Assembly (NCBI RefSeq): GCF_005222675.1
Contig: NZ_STGE01000019.1
Coordinates: forward strand, 186,001-250,000
From: Mycolicibacterium sp. CR10
GTDB lineage: Bacteria > Actinomycetota > Actinomycetes > Mycobacteriales > Mycobacteriaceae
Direction of reading: 5' to 3'
Length of the DNA stretch: 64,000 nucleotides
A model generated the notes under the pieces. That model saw only the letters and a program-made list of their open reading frames with translations. It ran no database searches and was not told where the DNA came from. Below, in pieces: positions 1-8,230 of this stretch (positions are counted from its first letter, which is position 1; each line of letters starts with the position of its first letter). Made by a program: the position numbers and the translations under genes.

Positions 1-741
1 CGGTTCGCCGATGTTCCGGTCGAGCTCGAAGGCACACTGGCAGGCGGCTACCTGACGTGCGTAGACGCACAGCGCTGCCTGGCGTGGGTCGACGATGCGG
101 TCGAGCGGGCCGGCATCCGGAGCCCCTACATCGCGGCCGCCAGAGTCTTCGCGCTGATGTATGCCGGCGTGCCCGACGAGGCGATGGCCGCTGCCGACGA
201 TCTAATGGCCGCAACGGAATTCGAGTCGAATCCGACAGTGGTCAGGTCAGCGCTCCATGCCTGGGGCAGCAGCCACCGCGGCTCACAGCCGGAGGCCGCC
301 TATCGCGCGGTGAAACGTGGGCTGGACGTAGCACGAGGTGACGGGGACCGGCAGTTGGAGTTGGTCCTGGGCACTCAGCTCGCCAGCATGGCCGTGAATC
401 AGGCCGATCCGATCGAAGCCCTCGATTACACGGCGGAATCCATCCGCAGCTATTTCGACTCGGGCAGCTTGTCGTTCGTCTCCGGCCCGCTCGGCATCCT
501 GACCGGGCTGCTGGACCGGCTGGGTCGCTTCGAAGCGGCAGCCACTATCAGCGGGTTCGCCGACGCACAAATCTCCAGGGCGACCTATCCCGAAATTGGC
601 GCCGCCCTCGCGCACCTCCGCGAAGTGTTGGGAGACGCCGGATACGAGTCTCTCGCGCGAACCGGCGCAGCAATGACGAACGCCGTCAGGGCGGCGTACG
701 CCCTCGAGCAGATCGACCTGGCCCGCACGGGGCTCACCTAG
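1..741 (+). CDS. C-terminal part of a large helical-repeat regulator or ATPase (5' end outside window)
   Basis: The reading frame is open from base 1, so the start lies upstream. The 246 visible residues are alanine- and leucine-rich and look like alpha-helical TPR-type repeats with no membrane segment. The end (about LREVLGDAGYESLARTG, then AYALEQIDLARTGL) resembles the C-terminus of the large mycobacterial proteins that join a cyclase or LuxR output domain, an AAA/NB-ARC-like ATPase and a helical repeat tail (Rv1358/Rv0890c type). That assignment rests on remembered family endings, and no catalytic or DNA-binding domain is inside the window. The next feature downstream is a decayed insertion sequence, so local context does not help. 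Confidence 0.6.
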   Translation, partial: RFADVPVELEGTLAGGYLTCVDAQRCLAWVDDAVERAGIRSPYIAAARVFALMYAGVPDEAMAAADDLMAATEFESNPTVVRSALHAWGSSHRGSQPEAAYRAVKRGLDVARGDGDRQLELVLGTQLASMAVNQADPIEALDYTAESIRSYFDSGSLSFVSGPLGILTGLLDRLGRFEAAATISGFADAQISRATYPEIGAALAHLREVLGDAGYESLARTGAAMTNAVRAAYALEQIDLARTGLT

Positions 742-814
742 CCACGAGCTTGCGCGGGTCTTTCCGTGTGCCTACCTTCGGCGTTCCCGGATGTGCCGAG
801 AGTCGTTGACTGAG

Positions 815-836
815 TGCCGAGAGTACGGTTTCTGAC
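815..836 (-). repeat. Left arm of a recurrent inverted-repeat element
   Basis: Read on the minus strand the arm begins GTCAGAAACCGTAC, then three variable bases and CGGC. It pairs with the arm at 1954-1975 across the IS30 remnant, and the same arm pair recurs in compact form at 32545-32609. Confidence 0.7.
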
Positions 837-1939
837 GGTTTCAAGCCCTTGGCTTCAAGGAGTGATTGCAACAGTTCCTAGTTAGGAGCTGTGATGCGTC
901 CTGTTGCGTCGAGGTCAGTCGTGGACGAGTTTTGGCGTTTGGTCGGTGACGGGTTGTCGCCGCGCGAAGCAGGTGTCGCCGTCGGCGTGTCGCAGACTGC
1001 TGGCTACTGCTGGTTTGCTGCTGTGGGCGGTGTGAAGCCACAGCGTGTAGCGCCGGGTCCACGGACCCGGCCGCGGTTGAGCCTGGAAGAACGTGAAGAG
1101 ATCGCGCTCGGGATCGCGGCCGGAGAGTCGATGAACTCGATCGCAGTCCGTCTGGGGCGTGCGACATCGACGATCTCGCGGGAAATCAAGAACAACAGCA
1201 AGGGCGCGGGTAGGTACCGCTGCCGGTATCGATGCGGAGATGTGGGTGTCCCACGAAACCATCTATAAGGCCATCTACGTGCAGGGCAGAGGTGGTCTGC
1301 GCCGCGAGTTGCACACGTGTCTGCGCACCGGACGTGCCCTGCGCAAGCCGCACCGACGCACCGGTGAGCGCCGAGGCCGCATTCCCCACATGATCAACAT
1401 CAGCGAGCGCCCTCCGGAAGCGACTGATCGTGCGGTGCCTGGGCATTGGGAAGGCGATCTGATCATGGGCAGTACCGCGTCGAACTCGGCGATCGGCACA
1501 CTCGTGGAGCGGACGACGCGGTTCACCATGCTGCTACACCTTCCCGACGGGCACGGCGCGGATGCAGTCCAGGAGGCGGTCGTGGCCAAGATGGCGACGC
1601 TGCCGGCGATCCTGCGCCAAACGTTGACGTGGGATCAAGGCAAGGAGATGGCCAACCACGTCCAGATCGCCGCGGCCACCGACCTTGATATCTACTTCTG
1701 CGACCTGCACTCGCCGTGGCAGCGTGGGACCAACGAGAACACCAACGGACTCCTTCGCCAATGGTTTGCCAAAGGCACTGACCTATCTGTATTTCCGGCT
1801 GATTACCTCGACTTCGTCGCGTCCAAGCTCAACCGCCGACCGCGACAGACACTCAACTGGAAAACACCCGCCCAAGCCCTCGACGAACTACTCTCCAACC
1901 CGGTCAACCCACCAACTGTTGCATCCACCGGTTGAGACC
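837..1939 (+). mobile_element. Decayed IS30-family insertion sequence
   Basis: A broken IS30-type transposase lies between short imperfect inverted repeats. The inner repeat TGCAACAGTT (867-876) matches AACTGTTGCA (1914-1923) in inverse, and GGTTTCAA near 837 pairs with TTGAGACC near 1932. The outer limits are estimates. Beyond them sit the two arms of a larger inverted repeat (815-836 and 1954-1975), which may be the true ends or a palindromic target. No clear short target duplication was recognised. Confidence 0.65.
891..1935 (+). pseudogene. IS30-family transposase, internally deleted and frameshifted
   Basis: The N-terminal part (frame of 891) has the HTH region and ends in the family motif STISREIKNNS near 1200. 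The C-terminal part continues in another frame from about DAEMWVSHETIYKAIYVQG (1234 on). All three catalytic acidic residues are visible: D in GHWEGDLIMG, D in TWDQGKEM and E in GTNENTNGLL. Intact family members have a stretch of roughly 50-60 residues between SREIK and the WVSHETIY motif. Here the two motifs are only about 10 codons apart and out of frame, so an internal deletion removed that stretch and broke the frame. The gene should be inactive unless complemented in trans. Confidence 0.8.
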
Positions 1940-1953
1940 GCCGCCCGGAATCC

Positions 1954-1975
1954 GTCAGAAACCGTACATTCGGCG
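1954..1975 (+). repeat. Right arm of the recurrent inverted-repeat element
   Basis: Begins GTCAGAAACCGTAC, then ATT and CGGC. With two flanking bases, positions 1952-1967 are a perfect 16-nt inverse match of 823-838. The bases TACATT fit a mycobacterial -10 pattern (TANNNT), as does the equivalent position in every other arm. Confidence 0.7.
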
Positions 1976-2073
1976 TTCAGTGCCGTCAGCGCGAGCAGTC
2001 CAGCGACAACGAGATCGACTGGAGCACGACGACGTCACAAATGCATACGATCCACGGCGTGTCAGTGTGCAGA

Positions 2074-2089
2074 CCCGCGCGCTCGCGGG
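2074..2089 (-). terminator. GC-rich hairpin just after the pckA stop
   Basis: A perfect 6-bp stem CCCGCG/CGCGGG with a 4-nt loop lies 5 bases beyond the pckA stop codon. There is no U-tract after the stem, which is common for actinobacterial terminators. Confidence 0.45.
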
Positions 2090-2094
2090 AAAAG

Positions 2095-3924
2095 CTACTC
2101 GGCTTCGGCGAGCCGGGTCTTCAGCGCGTCGAACTCGTCCTTGATGCCGGTCGGCAGCTTCTCGCCGACGAACTCGAACCACTCCTCGATCAGCGGCAGT
2201 TCCTTGCGCCACTCCTCGGGGTTCACCGCGAGTGCCTCGTCCACGTCGGCGGCGTCCACTTCCAGACCGGACAAATCGAGGTCGGCCGCCGTCGGCACGA
2301 TGCCGATCGGGGTGGTCTTGCCCTCGGCCTGATGCTCGATGCGCTCGATGGCCCACTTCAGCACGCGGCTGTTCTCACCGAACCCGGGCCACAGGAAGCG
2401 GCCGTCGGCGCCGCGGCGGAACCAGTTGACGAAGAACACCGCAGGCATCTTGGACTCGTCAGAGTTCTTGCCGACGTCGATCCAGTGCTGCATGTAGTCG
2501 CCGACGTTGTAGCCCATGAACGGGAGCATCGCCATCGGGTCGCGGCGCACCGTGCCGACCTTGCCCTCGGCGGCGGCCGTCTGCTCGGAACCGAGTGTGG
2601 CGCCGATGAACACACCGTGCTGCCAGTCGCGGGCCTGGGTGATCAGCGGGACGGTGGTCTTGCGGCGGCCGCCGAACAGGATCGCCGAGATCGGCACGCC
2701 CTGCGGGTCGTCCCACTCCGGCGCCAGCGTCGGGCACTGCGAGATCGGCGTGCAGTAGCGCGAGTTCGGGTGCGCCGCTTTGCTTTCCGTCTCGCGCAGG
2801 ATCCAGTCGTTGCCCTTCCAGTCGATCAGGTGGTCGGGTTCGCCCTCGAGGCCCTCCCACCACACGTCGCCGTCATCGGTCTTGGCGACGTTGGTGAAGA
2901 CGGTGTTGCCGCCGGCGATGGTCTTCATCGCGTTGGGGTTGCTGCTCCAGTTGGTGCCGGGCGCGACGCCGAAGAAGCCGAACTCAGGGTTGACCGCGTA
3001 GAGCCGGCCGTCCTTGCCGAATCGCATCCAGGCGATGTCGTCACCGACGGTTTCGGCGCGCCAACCCGGGATGGTGGGCTGCAGCATCGCGAGGTTGGTC
3101 TTGCCGCACGCCGACGGGAAGGCCGCGGCGATGAAGTACGACTTGTTCTCCGGCGAGATCAGCTTGAGGATCAGCATGTGCTCGGCGAGCCAACCCTCGT
3201 CGTGCGCCATCGCCGACGCGATCCGCAGCGAGTAGCACTTCTTGCCCAGCAGCGCGTTGCCGCCGTAACCGGAGCCGTAACTCCAGATCTCTCTGGTCTC
3301 GGGAAAGTGAGTGATGTACTTCGTGTCGTTGCAGGGCCACGGCACGTCCTTCTGACCGGGCTCAAGGGGCGCGCCGATCGAGTGCAGTGCCTTGACGAAG
3401 AACCCGTCGTCGCCCATTTTGTCCAGCGCGGCCTGCCCCATCCGGGTCATGGTGCGCATCGAGACCACGACGTACTCCGAATCGGTGATCTCCACACCCA
3501 GCTTGGGATCCTCGGCGTCGAGCGGACCCATGCAGAACGGAACAACCCACAAGGTGCGGCCGCGCATCGAGCCGCGGTACAGCTCGGTCATGAGCCCGCG
3601 CATCTCGGCCGGGTCCATCCAGTTGTTGGTCGGGCCGGCATCGATCTCGCGCTCGGAACAGATGTAGGTACGGGACTCGACGCGCGCGACGTCGGAAGGA
3701 TCGGAGAGCGCCAGGTAGGAGTTCGGCTGCTTCTCCGGGTTGAGCTTCTGGAACGTGCCTGCCTCCACCAGTTGGGCGGCGAGCCGTTCGTACTCCTCCT
3801 CGGAGCCATCGGCGAACGCGACACGGTCGGGCTGCGTCAGCTCGGCGATCTCGCGGACCCACGCGAGCAGCCCCTCGTGCTTCGTCGGTGCGGAATCCAG
3901 TCCCGGAATGGTCGCTGCGGTCAT
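2095..3924 (-). CDS. pckA: Phosphoenolpyruvate carboxykinase (GTP)
   Basis: Cytosolic enzyme converting oxaloacetate and GTP to phosphoenolpyruvate, the entry step of gluconeogenesis; mycobacteria need it when growing on fatty acids or cholesterol. The 609-residue length is normal for GTP-type PEPCK. The kinase-1a loop [11 protein letters not shown] contains the active-site cysteine at about residue 273, followed by the metal-binding GDDIAWM segment and the guanine-pocket region [12 protein letters not shown] chose ATG 3924 ([11 protein letters not shown]) because a GGGAGAA ribosome-binding site precedes it and the family starts there. The in-frame ATG six codons earlier overlaps that site. 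It is the first gene of a minus-strand block, with a palindrome about 120 bases upstream. Confidence 0.97.
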   Translation of the reverse strand: MTAATIPGLDSAPTKHEGLLAWVREIAELTQPDRVAFADGSEEEYERLAAQLVEAGTFQKLNPEKQPNSYLALSDPSDVARVESRTYICSEREIDAGPTNNWMDPAEMRGLMTELYRGSMRGRTLWVVPFCMGPLDAEDPKLGVEITDSEYVVVSMRTMTRMGQAALDKMGDDGFFVKALHSIGAPLEPGQKDVPWPCNDTKYITHFPETREIWSYGSGYGGNALLGKKCYSLRIASAMAHDEGWLAEHMLILKLISPENKSYFIAAAFPSACGKTNLAMLQPTIPGWRAETVGDDIAWMRFGKDGRLYAVNPEFGFFGVAPGTNWSSNPNAMKTIAGGNTVFTNVAKTDDGDVWWEGLEGEPDHLIDWKGNDWILRETESKAAHPNSRYCTPISQCPTLAPEWDDPQGVPISAILFGGRRKTTVPLITQARDWQHGVFIGATLGSEQTAAAEGKVGTVRRDPMAMLPFMGYNVGDYMQHWIDVGKNSDESKMPAVFFVNWFRRGADGRFLWPGFGENSRVLKWAIERIEHQAEGKTTPIGIVPTAADLDLSGLEVDAADVDEALAVNPEEWRKELPLIEEWFEFVGEKLPTGIKDEFDALKTRLAEAE

Positions 3925-4040
3925 GCTCTGTTCTCCCTGCATCTTCGAAAGCGAAGTGTCTGCCAGGACGCAGGCGCCCGATTCGAAACCGAAGGCTCGA
4001 AACGAAAGGCAGCCGCGGCCGTCCCTGAGTATTACGTTAA

Positions 4041-4059
4041 CGCGGGTGACATACCCGCG
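4041..4059. promoter_or_regulatory. Palindrome upstream of pckA
   Basis: CGCGGGT and ACCCGCG form a perfect 7-bp inverted repeat with a 5-nt spacer, flanked by ATTAC on the left (after a GTTAA insert) and GTAAT on the right. It lies about 115-135 bases before the pckA start in the 196-base gap before the next gene. It could be an operator or the terminator of the upstream GTPase gene; the sequence alone does not decide. Confidence 0.4.
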
Positions 4060-4120
4060 GTAATTCAGGAGTATGTCCGATCACTCACAGGAACGATTCA
4101 GATTGTCCCAACCGGGGGCT

Positions 4121-5494
4121 CTACCGACCGGTAACAACCGAATCCGTCGCACTCTCGCCCGTCAGCCCATCGCGGATGGTCTGTAGGGCCCGCTGCAGGC
4201 CCGGCATCTCGCGCTCCCGCACGGCGTCCGCGCGGGCGATCTCACGTCCACGTTCACGGAGTTCGGCGTCGATTTCGGCGATGCGCCTGCCGCTGCGCAT
4301 CCGCGCCGCCTCGACAGCGGCGAGATGTGCGGACGTCAACGCCGCTTCGGCGGCCAGTACGCCGGTAGCCACCTGCTCCTCGACGGCGGCGCGGACCGCG
4401 CTGGTCGCCTCGCCGACCCAGCGATCGAGCACCGCACGGTCGTGAAGGACGCCGCGACTGCTCACCACCCACACCGTGACGGCCACCCCGATGACACCAC
4501 CCACCGCCGAGCCGGCGACGGCGGCATCGGGTGCCATCCCGGCGAACAGTCTGCTCACCAGCAGCGCGACCCCAAGTCCGAATCCCGCGCCGAGAACAGT
4601 CATGAGCTGGGTTTCCAACCGGCGCGACTTCAGCGGTGGGACCTCGAGGGTCATCGGCCGGGCAGGCACTGACTGCGGCAATCCATCCAGGCCCAGCGCG
4701 TCGGCCATCTCCCGGGTACGGACGGTGACCTCCTCGGCGACGTCGGCGATGACGTCGCCGCACCGCCGCCGCACCTCCCGCTCGAGGGCGTCGAACCGCC
4801 GCGGGTTGGCGGCGGCCACCTGTTTCTGCAGATCGGTGCGGGCCGTCGCGCACCGACTGCGCGCGGAGTACGTCAGCTCCACGCGCGCCTGCTGAATCTG
4901 GTGGCGTAGCGCGGCGGTCCCTTCCGACAGGGACAGCCGCCGGTGACGCAGCAGCTGTTGGCGGGCATCAAGGAGCGCGGCCACCCTCGACCGCCGGTCA
5001 CGTGCCTCGGTTTCAAGGCGCGATATCGCGGACTGGACTCGGAACTCCCTCGCGCGCAACTTGTTTCGTTGATCCAGCGAGGGGTCGGCGAGTTCGCGCT
5101 CCAGTAGTTCGATGAGGTCATCCACGAGTGGTTCGCCCAACCTCGGGGCGGCCGCCGCACCGATCCACGGAACGCTGCCGAACCTCGGCACCCGCCCCGC
5201 CAACCGTTCCCGGTTCTCAGCGAGCACACCGCGCCAGTCGCGATGGTCGTCGACCTTGGACACCACCGCGATCACGGCGTCGGTCTTGGCGGTGACGAGA
5301 TCCGCGAGCGCACAGTCCGACTCTGTGACCGGCGCGACCGCCGACATCACGAACACCACCGCCACGGGGTCGGCGCCCACGTCGATGTCACCCGTCTCCA
5401 CGAAACGCCATTCCGGCAGCCGGCGCTGCAGCTCCCCGGCGATGCTGGTGACCCCCGCCGAGGGTGGCCCCGCCACCAGCACCACCGCGCTCAC
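4121..5494 (-). CDS. Dynamin-like membrane GTPase-type protein (Rv0210-like)
   Basis: A 457-residue protein that I place as the Rv0210 counterpart from gene order next to pckA and its dynamin-like layout. The N-terminal loop GPPSAGVTS resembles a P-loop but lacks the usual lysine before T/S, and SKVDD sits where NKxD would be. A long charged helical region (about 135-270) is followed by two closely spaced hydrophobic segments (about 298-345) and another coiled-coil-like tail. This is the arrangement of bacterial dynamin-like proteins that act in pairs on membranes. The start overlaps the preceding gene's stop by 4 bases, supporting co-translation. The missing P-loop lysine suggests weak or no nucleotide hydrolysis on its own. 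Confidence 0.7.
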   Translation of the reverse strand: MSAVVLVAGPPSAGVTSIAGELQRRLPEWRFVETGDIDVGADPVAVVFVMSAVAPVTESDCALADLVTAKTDAVIAVVSKVDDHRDWRGVLAENRERLAGRVPRFGSVPWIGAAAAPRLGEPLVDDLIELLERELADPSLDQRNKLRAREFRVQSAISRLETEARDRRSRVAALLDARQQLLRHRRLSLSEGTAALRHQIQQARVELTYSARSRCATARTDLQKQVAAANPRRFDALEREVRRRCGDVIADVAEEVTVRTREMADALGLDGLPQSVPARPMTLEVPPLKSRRLETQLMTVLGAGFGLGVALLVSRLFAGMAPDAAVAGSAVGGVIGVAVTVWVVSSRGVLHDRAVLDRWVGEATSAVRAAVEEQVATGVLAAEAALTSAHLAAVEAARMRSGRRIAEIDAELRERGREIARADAVREREMPGLQRALQTIRDGLTGESATDSVVTGR

Positions 5495-6501
5495 CTCGTC
5501 CGACCCAGCAGCCGCAGCGAGCCGCGTGCGATATCTGTCGCGCAGCGGTGGTGGATCGCCTCGACCGGTCCTCGCGCATAGGCGTGAAAGCGCACGGCGC
5601 GACGGGCGTGCGCATCGGCGTCATCGCCCCGGTCCACGTCGAGGCCCGATGCCTGCACCACGTCGACCGCCGCCGCCATCACCGCGATGACGACCTCATC
5701 GCCATTCAGGAACGCGTCCAGTTCGTCGTCACCGGATTGTGCAGCGAGCGTGCGCAATTCGCGCAGCGCCCCCTGCAGCCTCCGGTAGCGCACCGGCGCG
5801 GCGACCGCCTCGAGGCACTCGAGCACCTGGTCGATCCGACTGCAGGCGCGCAGCTGCCGGACGACGGCGGGGGCCGCCTGCCCGTCGGCGACCGCGAGTA
5901 TCGACTGGGCGATACCGAACCGGTCCAGTTTCTCCAGGAGGCGAGCGCGCAGATCGGCGGGCAGCGGATGGTGCGACCCGACAATCGCCTCCGTCGACGT
6001 CATGTCCACCGGGGTGACCGCAAGCACGCCCAGGGCCGCCACCTCGTCGTTATCGAGGTGGGCGTCGGCGAGGTGCGCGACCATCGGAACGACGCGCAGG
6101 CCGACCGTCGACGCGATCTCCGCCGCCCGGCGCTCGGCGCAGCGCAGCGGCCCGCCGCGATCCGCGCCCGTCAGGTCGGCCTTGTTGAGTACGACCAGCG
6201 TGGCGACCGACGCGCTGACCGCCCGCAGCGCGGCCCGCTCCTCGGGCTTGAGCGCCTCGGCGACCACATGCACCTGGATGTCGGCGCACCCGGCATCTGC
6301 GACGACCGTCACGCCGGCGCCGGCGAGCGCGGCGGCGACCGCGCCTCGACCGACCCCGCAACGACCGACCACCGCCACCCGAACAGGGGTGCGCAACCGC
6401 GCCTCGATGGCCGTCACGGCCGGATTGCGGGCCTGCGCGGCGAACTCAGCCAGTGCGTCGTCGAAGATCTGCTGCCCCCCGGTCCCGGGCCAGGTAGACA
6501 C
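5491..6501 (-). CDS. Dynamin-like GTPase-type partner protein (Rv0209-like)
   Basis: About 336 residues from the GTG at 6501 (start VSTWPGTGGQQIF). The frame is open much further upstream, but that extension would run antisense through trmB and its composition is not protein-like. A GRCGVGRGAV loop near residue 60 resembles a P-loop with R for K, and VVLNKADLTG supplies a clear NKxD guanine-specificity motif. The rest is helical. It overlaps the following gene by 4 bases, so the two probably form a pair, as Rv0209-Rv0210 do beside trmB in M. tuberculosis. Function is unproven; membrane remodelling is a family-based guess. The start codon is uncertain by tens of residues. Confidence 0.65.
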   Translation of the reverse strand: MSTWPGTGGQQIFDDALAEFAAQARNPAVTAIEARLRTPVRVAVVGRCGVGRGAVAAALAGAGVTVVADAGCADIQVHVVAEALKPEERAALRAVSASVATLVVLNKADLTGADRGGPLRCAERRAAEIASTVGLRVVPMVAHLADAHLDNDEVAALGVLAVTPVDMTSTEAIVGSHHPLPADLRARLLEKLDRFGIAQSILAVADGQAAPAVVRQLRACSRIDQVLECLEAVAAPVRYRRLQGALRELRTLAAQSGDDELDAFLNGDEVVIAVMAAAVDVVQASGLDVDRGDDADAHARRAVRFHAYARGPVEAIHHRCATDIARGSLRLLGRTR

Positions 6502-6640
6502 CCCGCCCCACAGAATCGTGACATCTCCACGGAGGTGTTCCGAACAGATCTTTTGGGGGCGGAAGCAACGGGTATCTGTAGGTACCTGCGGAAGGCAACT
6601 GTTGGGTATCAATCTGTAACACGATGCGGGGAGTAACGCG

Positions 6641-7432
6641 TTGATAAGCGACGATGGACGGATGCATGCGCCGGGCCCCGATGTCGCGAGCCCACTGGCC
6701 ACCGGGTCCGACGGCTCCGCAGACTCCGGCCCCCTGTTTCCTCGCCGCGTCACCAGCTTTCGCGCCCGCCGGTCGACCATCTCGGACAAGCAGCAGGCCA
6801 CCTGGGAGCGTCTCTGGCCCGAACTGGGCAAAGAGGCCCGTGACGGCGCTGCCGCACCCGGCCTACTCGACACCGACGCGTGGTTCGGCCGGCACGCGCC
6901 GGTGATCCTGGAGATCGGCTGCGGAACGGGCACGTCGACCCTGGCCATGGCGCAGGACGAGCCCGACCTCGACGTCGTCGCCGTCGAGGTCTACCGGCGC
7001 GGCCTGGCCCAACTGCTCAGCAGCATCGACCGTGCTTCCGAAATGGCCCCGGTCACGAATATCCGGCTCATCCGCGGCGATGGCTACGACGTCCTCACCG
7101 ACATGTTCGGACCGGACTCGCTGACCGGTGTCCGGGTGTTCTTCCCCGACCCCTGGCCCAAGGCGCGCCACCACAAGCGGCGCCTGCTGCAACCGGAGAC
7201 GGTCGCGCTCATCGCCGATCGACTCCGGCCCGGCGGGGTGTTGCACGCTGCCACCGACCACCCGGGATACGCCGCCCAGATCGCCGAGGTCGGCGACGCC
7301 GAGCCTCGCTTGCGCCGGATCAGTCTCGACGCCGAGCGCGTACCGATCTCCGTCGCCAGACCCGTGACGAAGTACGAGCGCAAGGCCCTCGCCGGCACCG
7401 ACGTGGCCGAACTGCTCTGGGAGAGAACCTGA
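6641..7432 (+). CDS. trmB: tRNA (guanine-N7-)-methyltransferase
   Basis: SAM-dependent enzyme methylating G46 in the variable loop of tRNAs. The 263 residues contain the Rossmann SAM site VILEIGCGTGTSTLAMA (about 88-104) and the TrmB signature FFPDPWPKARHHKRR. The C-terminal PVTKYERKA segment is also typical of the family. I accept the TTG at 6641 because GGGGAG lies 7 bases before it. The ATG at 6662 has no convincing ribosome-binding site, though it would also give a complete domain. It is divergent from the GTPase pair and is followed 2 bases later by the NYN-domain gene, so trmB, the NYN gene and probably mmpL3 are co-transcribed. Confidence 0.94.
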   Translation: MISDDGRMHAPGPDVASPLATGSDGSADSGPLFPRRVTSFRARRSTISDKQQATWERLWPELGKEARDGAAAPGLLDTDAWFGRHAPVILEIGCGTGTSTLAMAQDEPDLDVVAVEVYRRGLAQLLSSIDRASEMAPVTNIRLIRGDGYDVLTDMFGPDSLTGVRVFFPDPWPKARHHKRRLLQPETVALIADRLRPGGVLHAATDHPGYAAQIAEVGDAEPRLRRISLDAERVPISVARPVTKYERKALAGTDVAELLWERT

Positions 7433-7434
7433 CC

Positions 7435-8151
7435 ATGAGCCTGACCGAGAACATCCCACAGATCGGCGAGGTGCCTGCGGTCGCCGACGTCGCGGCACCC
7501 GCGGCCCCAACGACGGCCACCGCGCGGGTGCTGCTCGTGTGGGACGCGCCGAACCTGGACATGGGGCTGGGCTCGATCCTGGGCGGCCGCCCGACCGCGG
7601 CGCACCGCCCCCGATTCGACGCGCTGGGCCGGTGGCTGCTGACCCGCACCGCCGACCTGTCCGCCGAGTTCGACGCGACCGGCCGCGATGTGGTGCTCGA
7701 GCCCGAGGCCACCGTCTTCACCAACATCGCTCCGGGCAGCGCGGATGTCGTTCGGCCCTGGGTGGAGGCGTTGCGTAACGTGGGTTTCGCGGTCTTCGCC
7801 AAGCCGAAGATCGATGACGACAGTGACGTCGACAGCGACATGCTCGCCCACATCGCCTTGCGCCACAGCGAGGGCCTGGCCGGTGTGATCGTCGCCTCAG
7901 CCGACGGTCAGGCGTTCAAACTGCCCCTGGAGGACATCGCCAGGGACGGCATCGACGTCCAGGTGCTCGGATTTCGCGAACATGCCAGTTGGGCGTTAGC
8001 GTCGGATACCTTGGAGTTTGTCGACCTGGAGGACATCCCCGGTGTCTTCCGGGAACCGCTACCGCGAATCGGCCTTGATTCGCTGCCGGAGCAGGGCGCT
8101 TGGCTGCAGCCGTTCAGGCCGCTGTCCTCGCTGCTGGCCTCGCGCGTCTAG
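7435..8151 (+). CDS. NYN-domain (PIN-like) putative ribonuclease, Rv0207c-like
   Basis: A 238-residue cytosolic protein. The conserved acidic positions expected of a NYN/PIN-like nuclease are visible: WDAPNLDMGLG near the start of the domain, the acidic run DDDSDVDSDMLAHI in the middle, and IVASADGQAFKLPL later. Family members are RNA-processing nucleases, but no substrate is known for this branch. It starts 2 bases after the trmB stop and precedes mmpL3, the same trio as Rv0208c-Rv0206c. The N-terminal ~30 residues are low-complexity (A/P/V) and may be disordered. Confidence 0.8.
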   Translation: MSLTENIPQIGEVPAVADVAAPAAPTTATARVLLVWDAPNLDMGLGSILGGRPTAAHRPRFDALGRWLLTRTADLSAEFDATGRDVVLEPEATVFTNIAPGSADVVRPWVEALRNVGFAVFAKPKIDDDSDVDSDMLAHIALRHSEGLAGVIVASADGQAFKLPLEDIARDGIDVQVLGFREHASWALASDTLEFVDLEDIPGVFREPLPRIGLDSLPEQGAWLQPFRPLSSLLASRV

Positions 8152-8230
8152 AAAATTGAAGCCGAGGTATTGAGGTGTGCAGGCCGGTGACCAGAACATC
8201 TGAGATGACGAAGACTGTGAGGAGCTGAAC

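Noticed and set aside
2041-4134. Very long plus-strand open frame opposite pckA
   Set aside because: It is antisense to a fully conserved enzyme and has R/H/D-rich composition typical of a GC-rich shadow frame.
5491-6948. Start of the Rv0209-like gene at 6948
   Set aside because: It would run antisense through trmB and its promoter; the domain begins near 6501.
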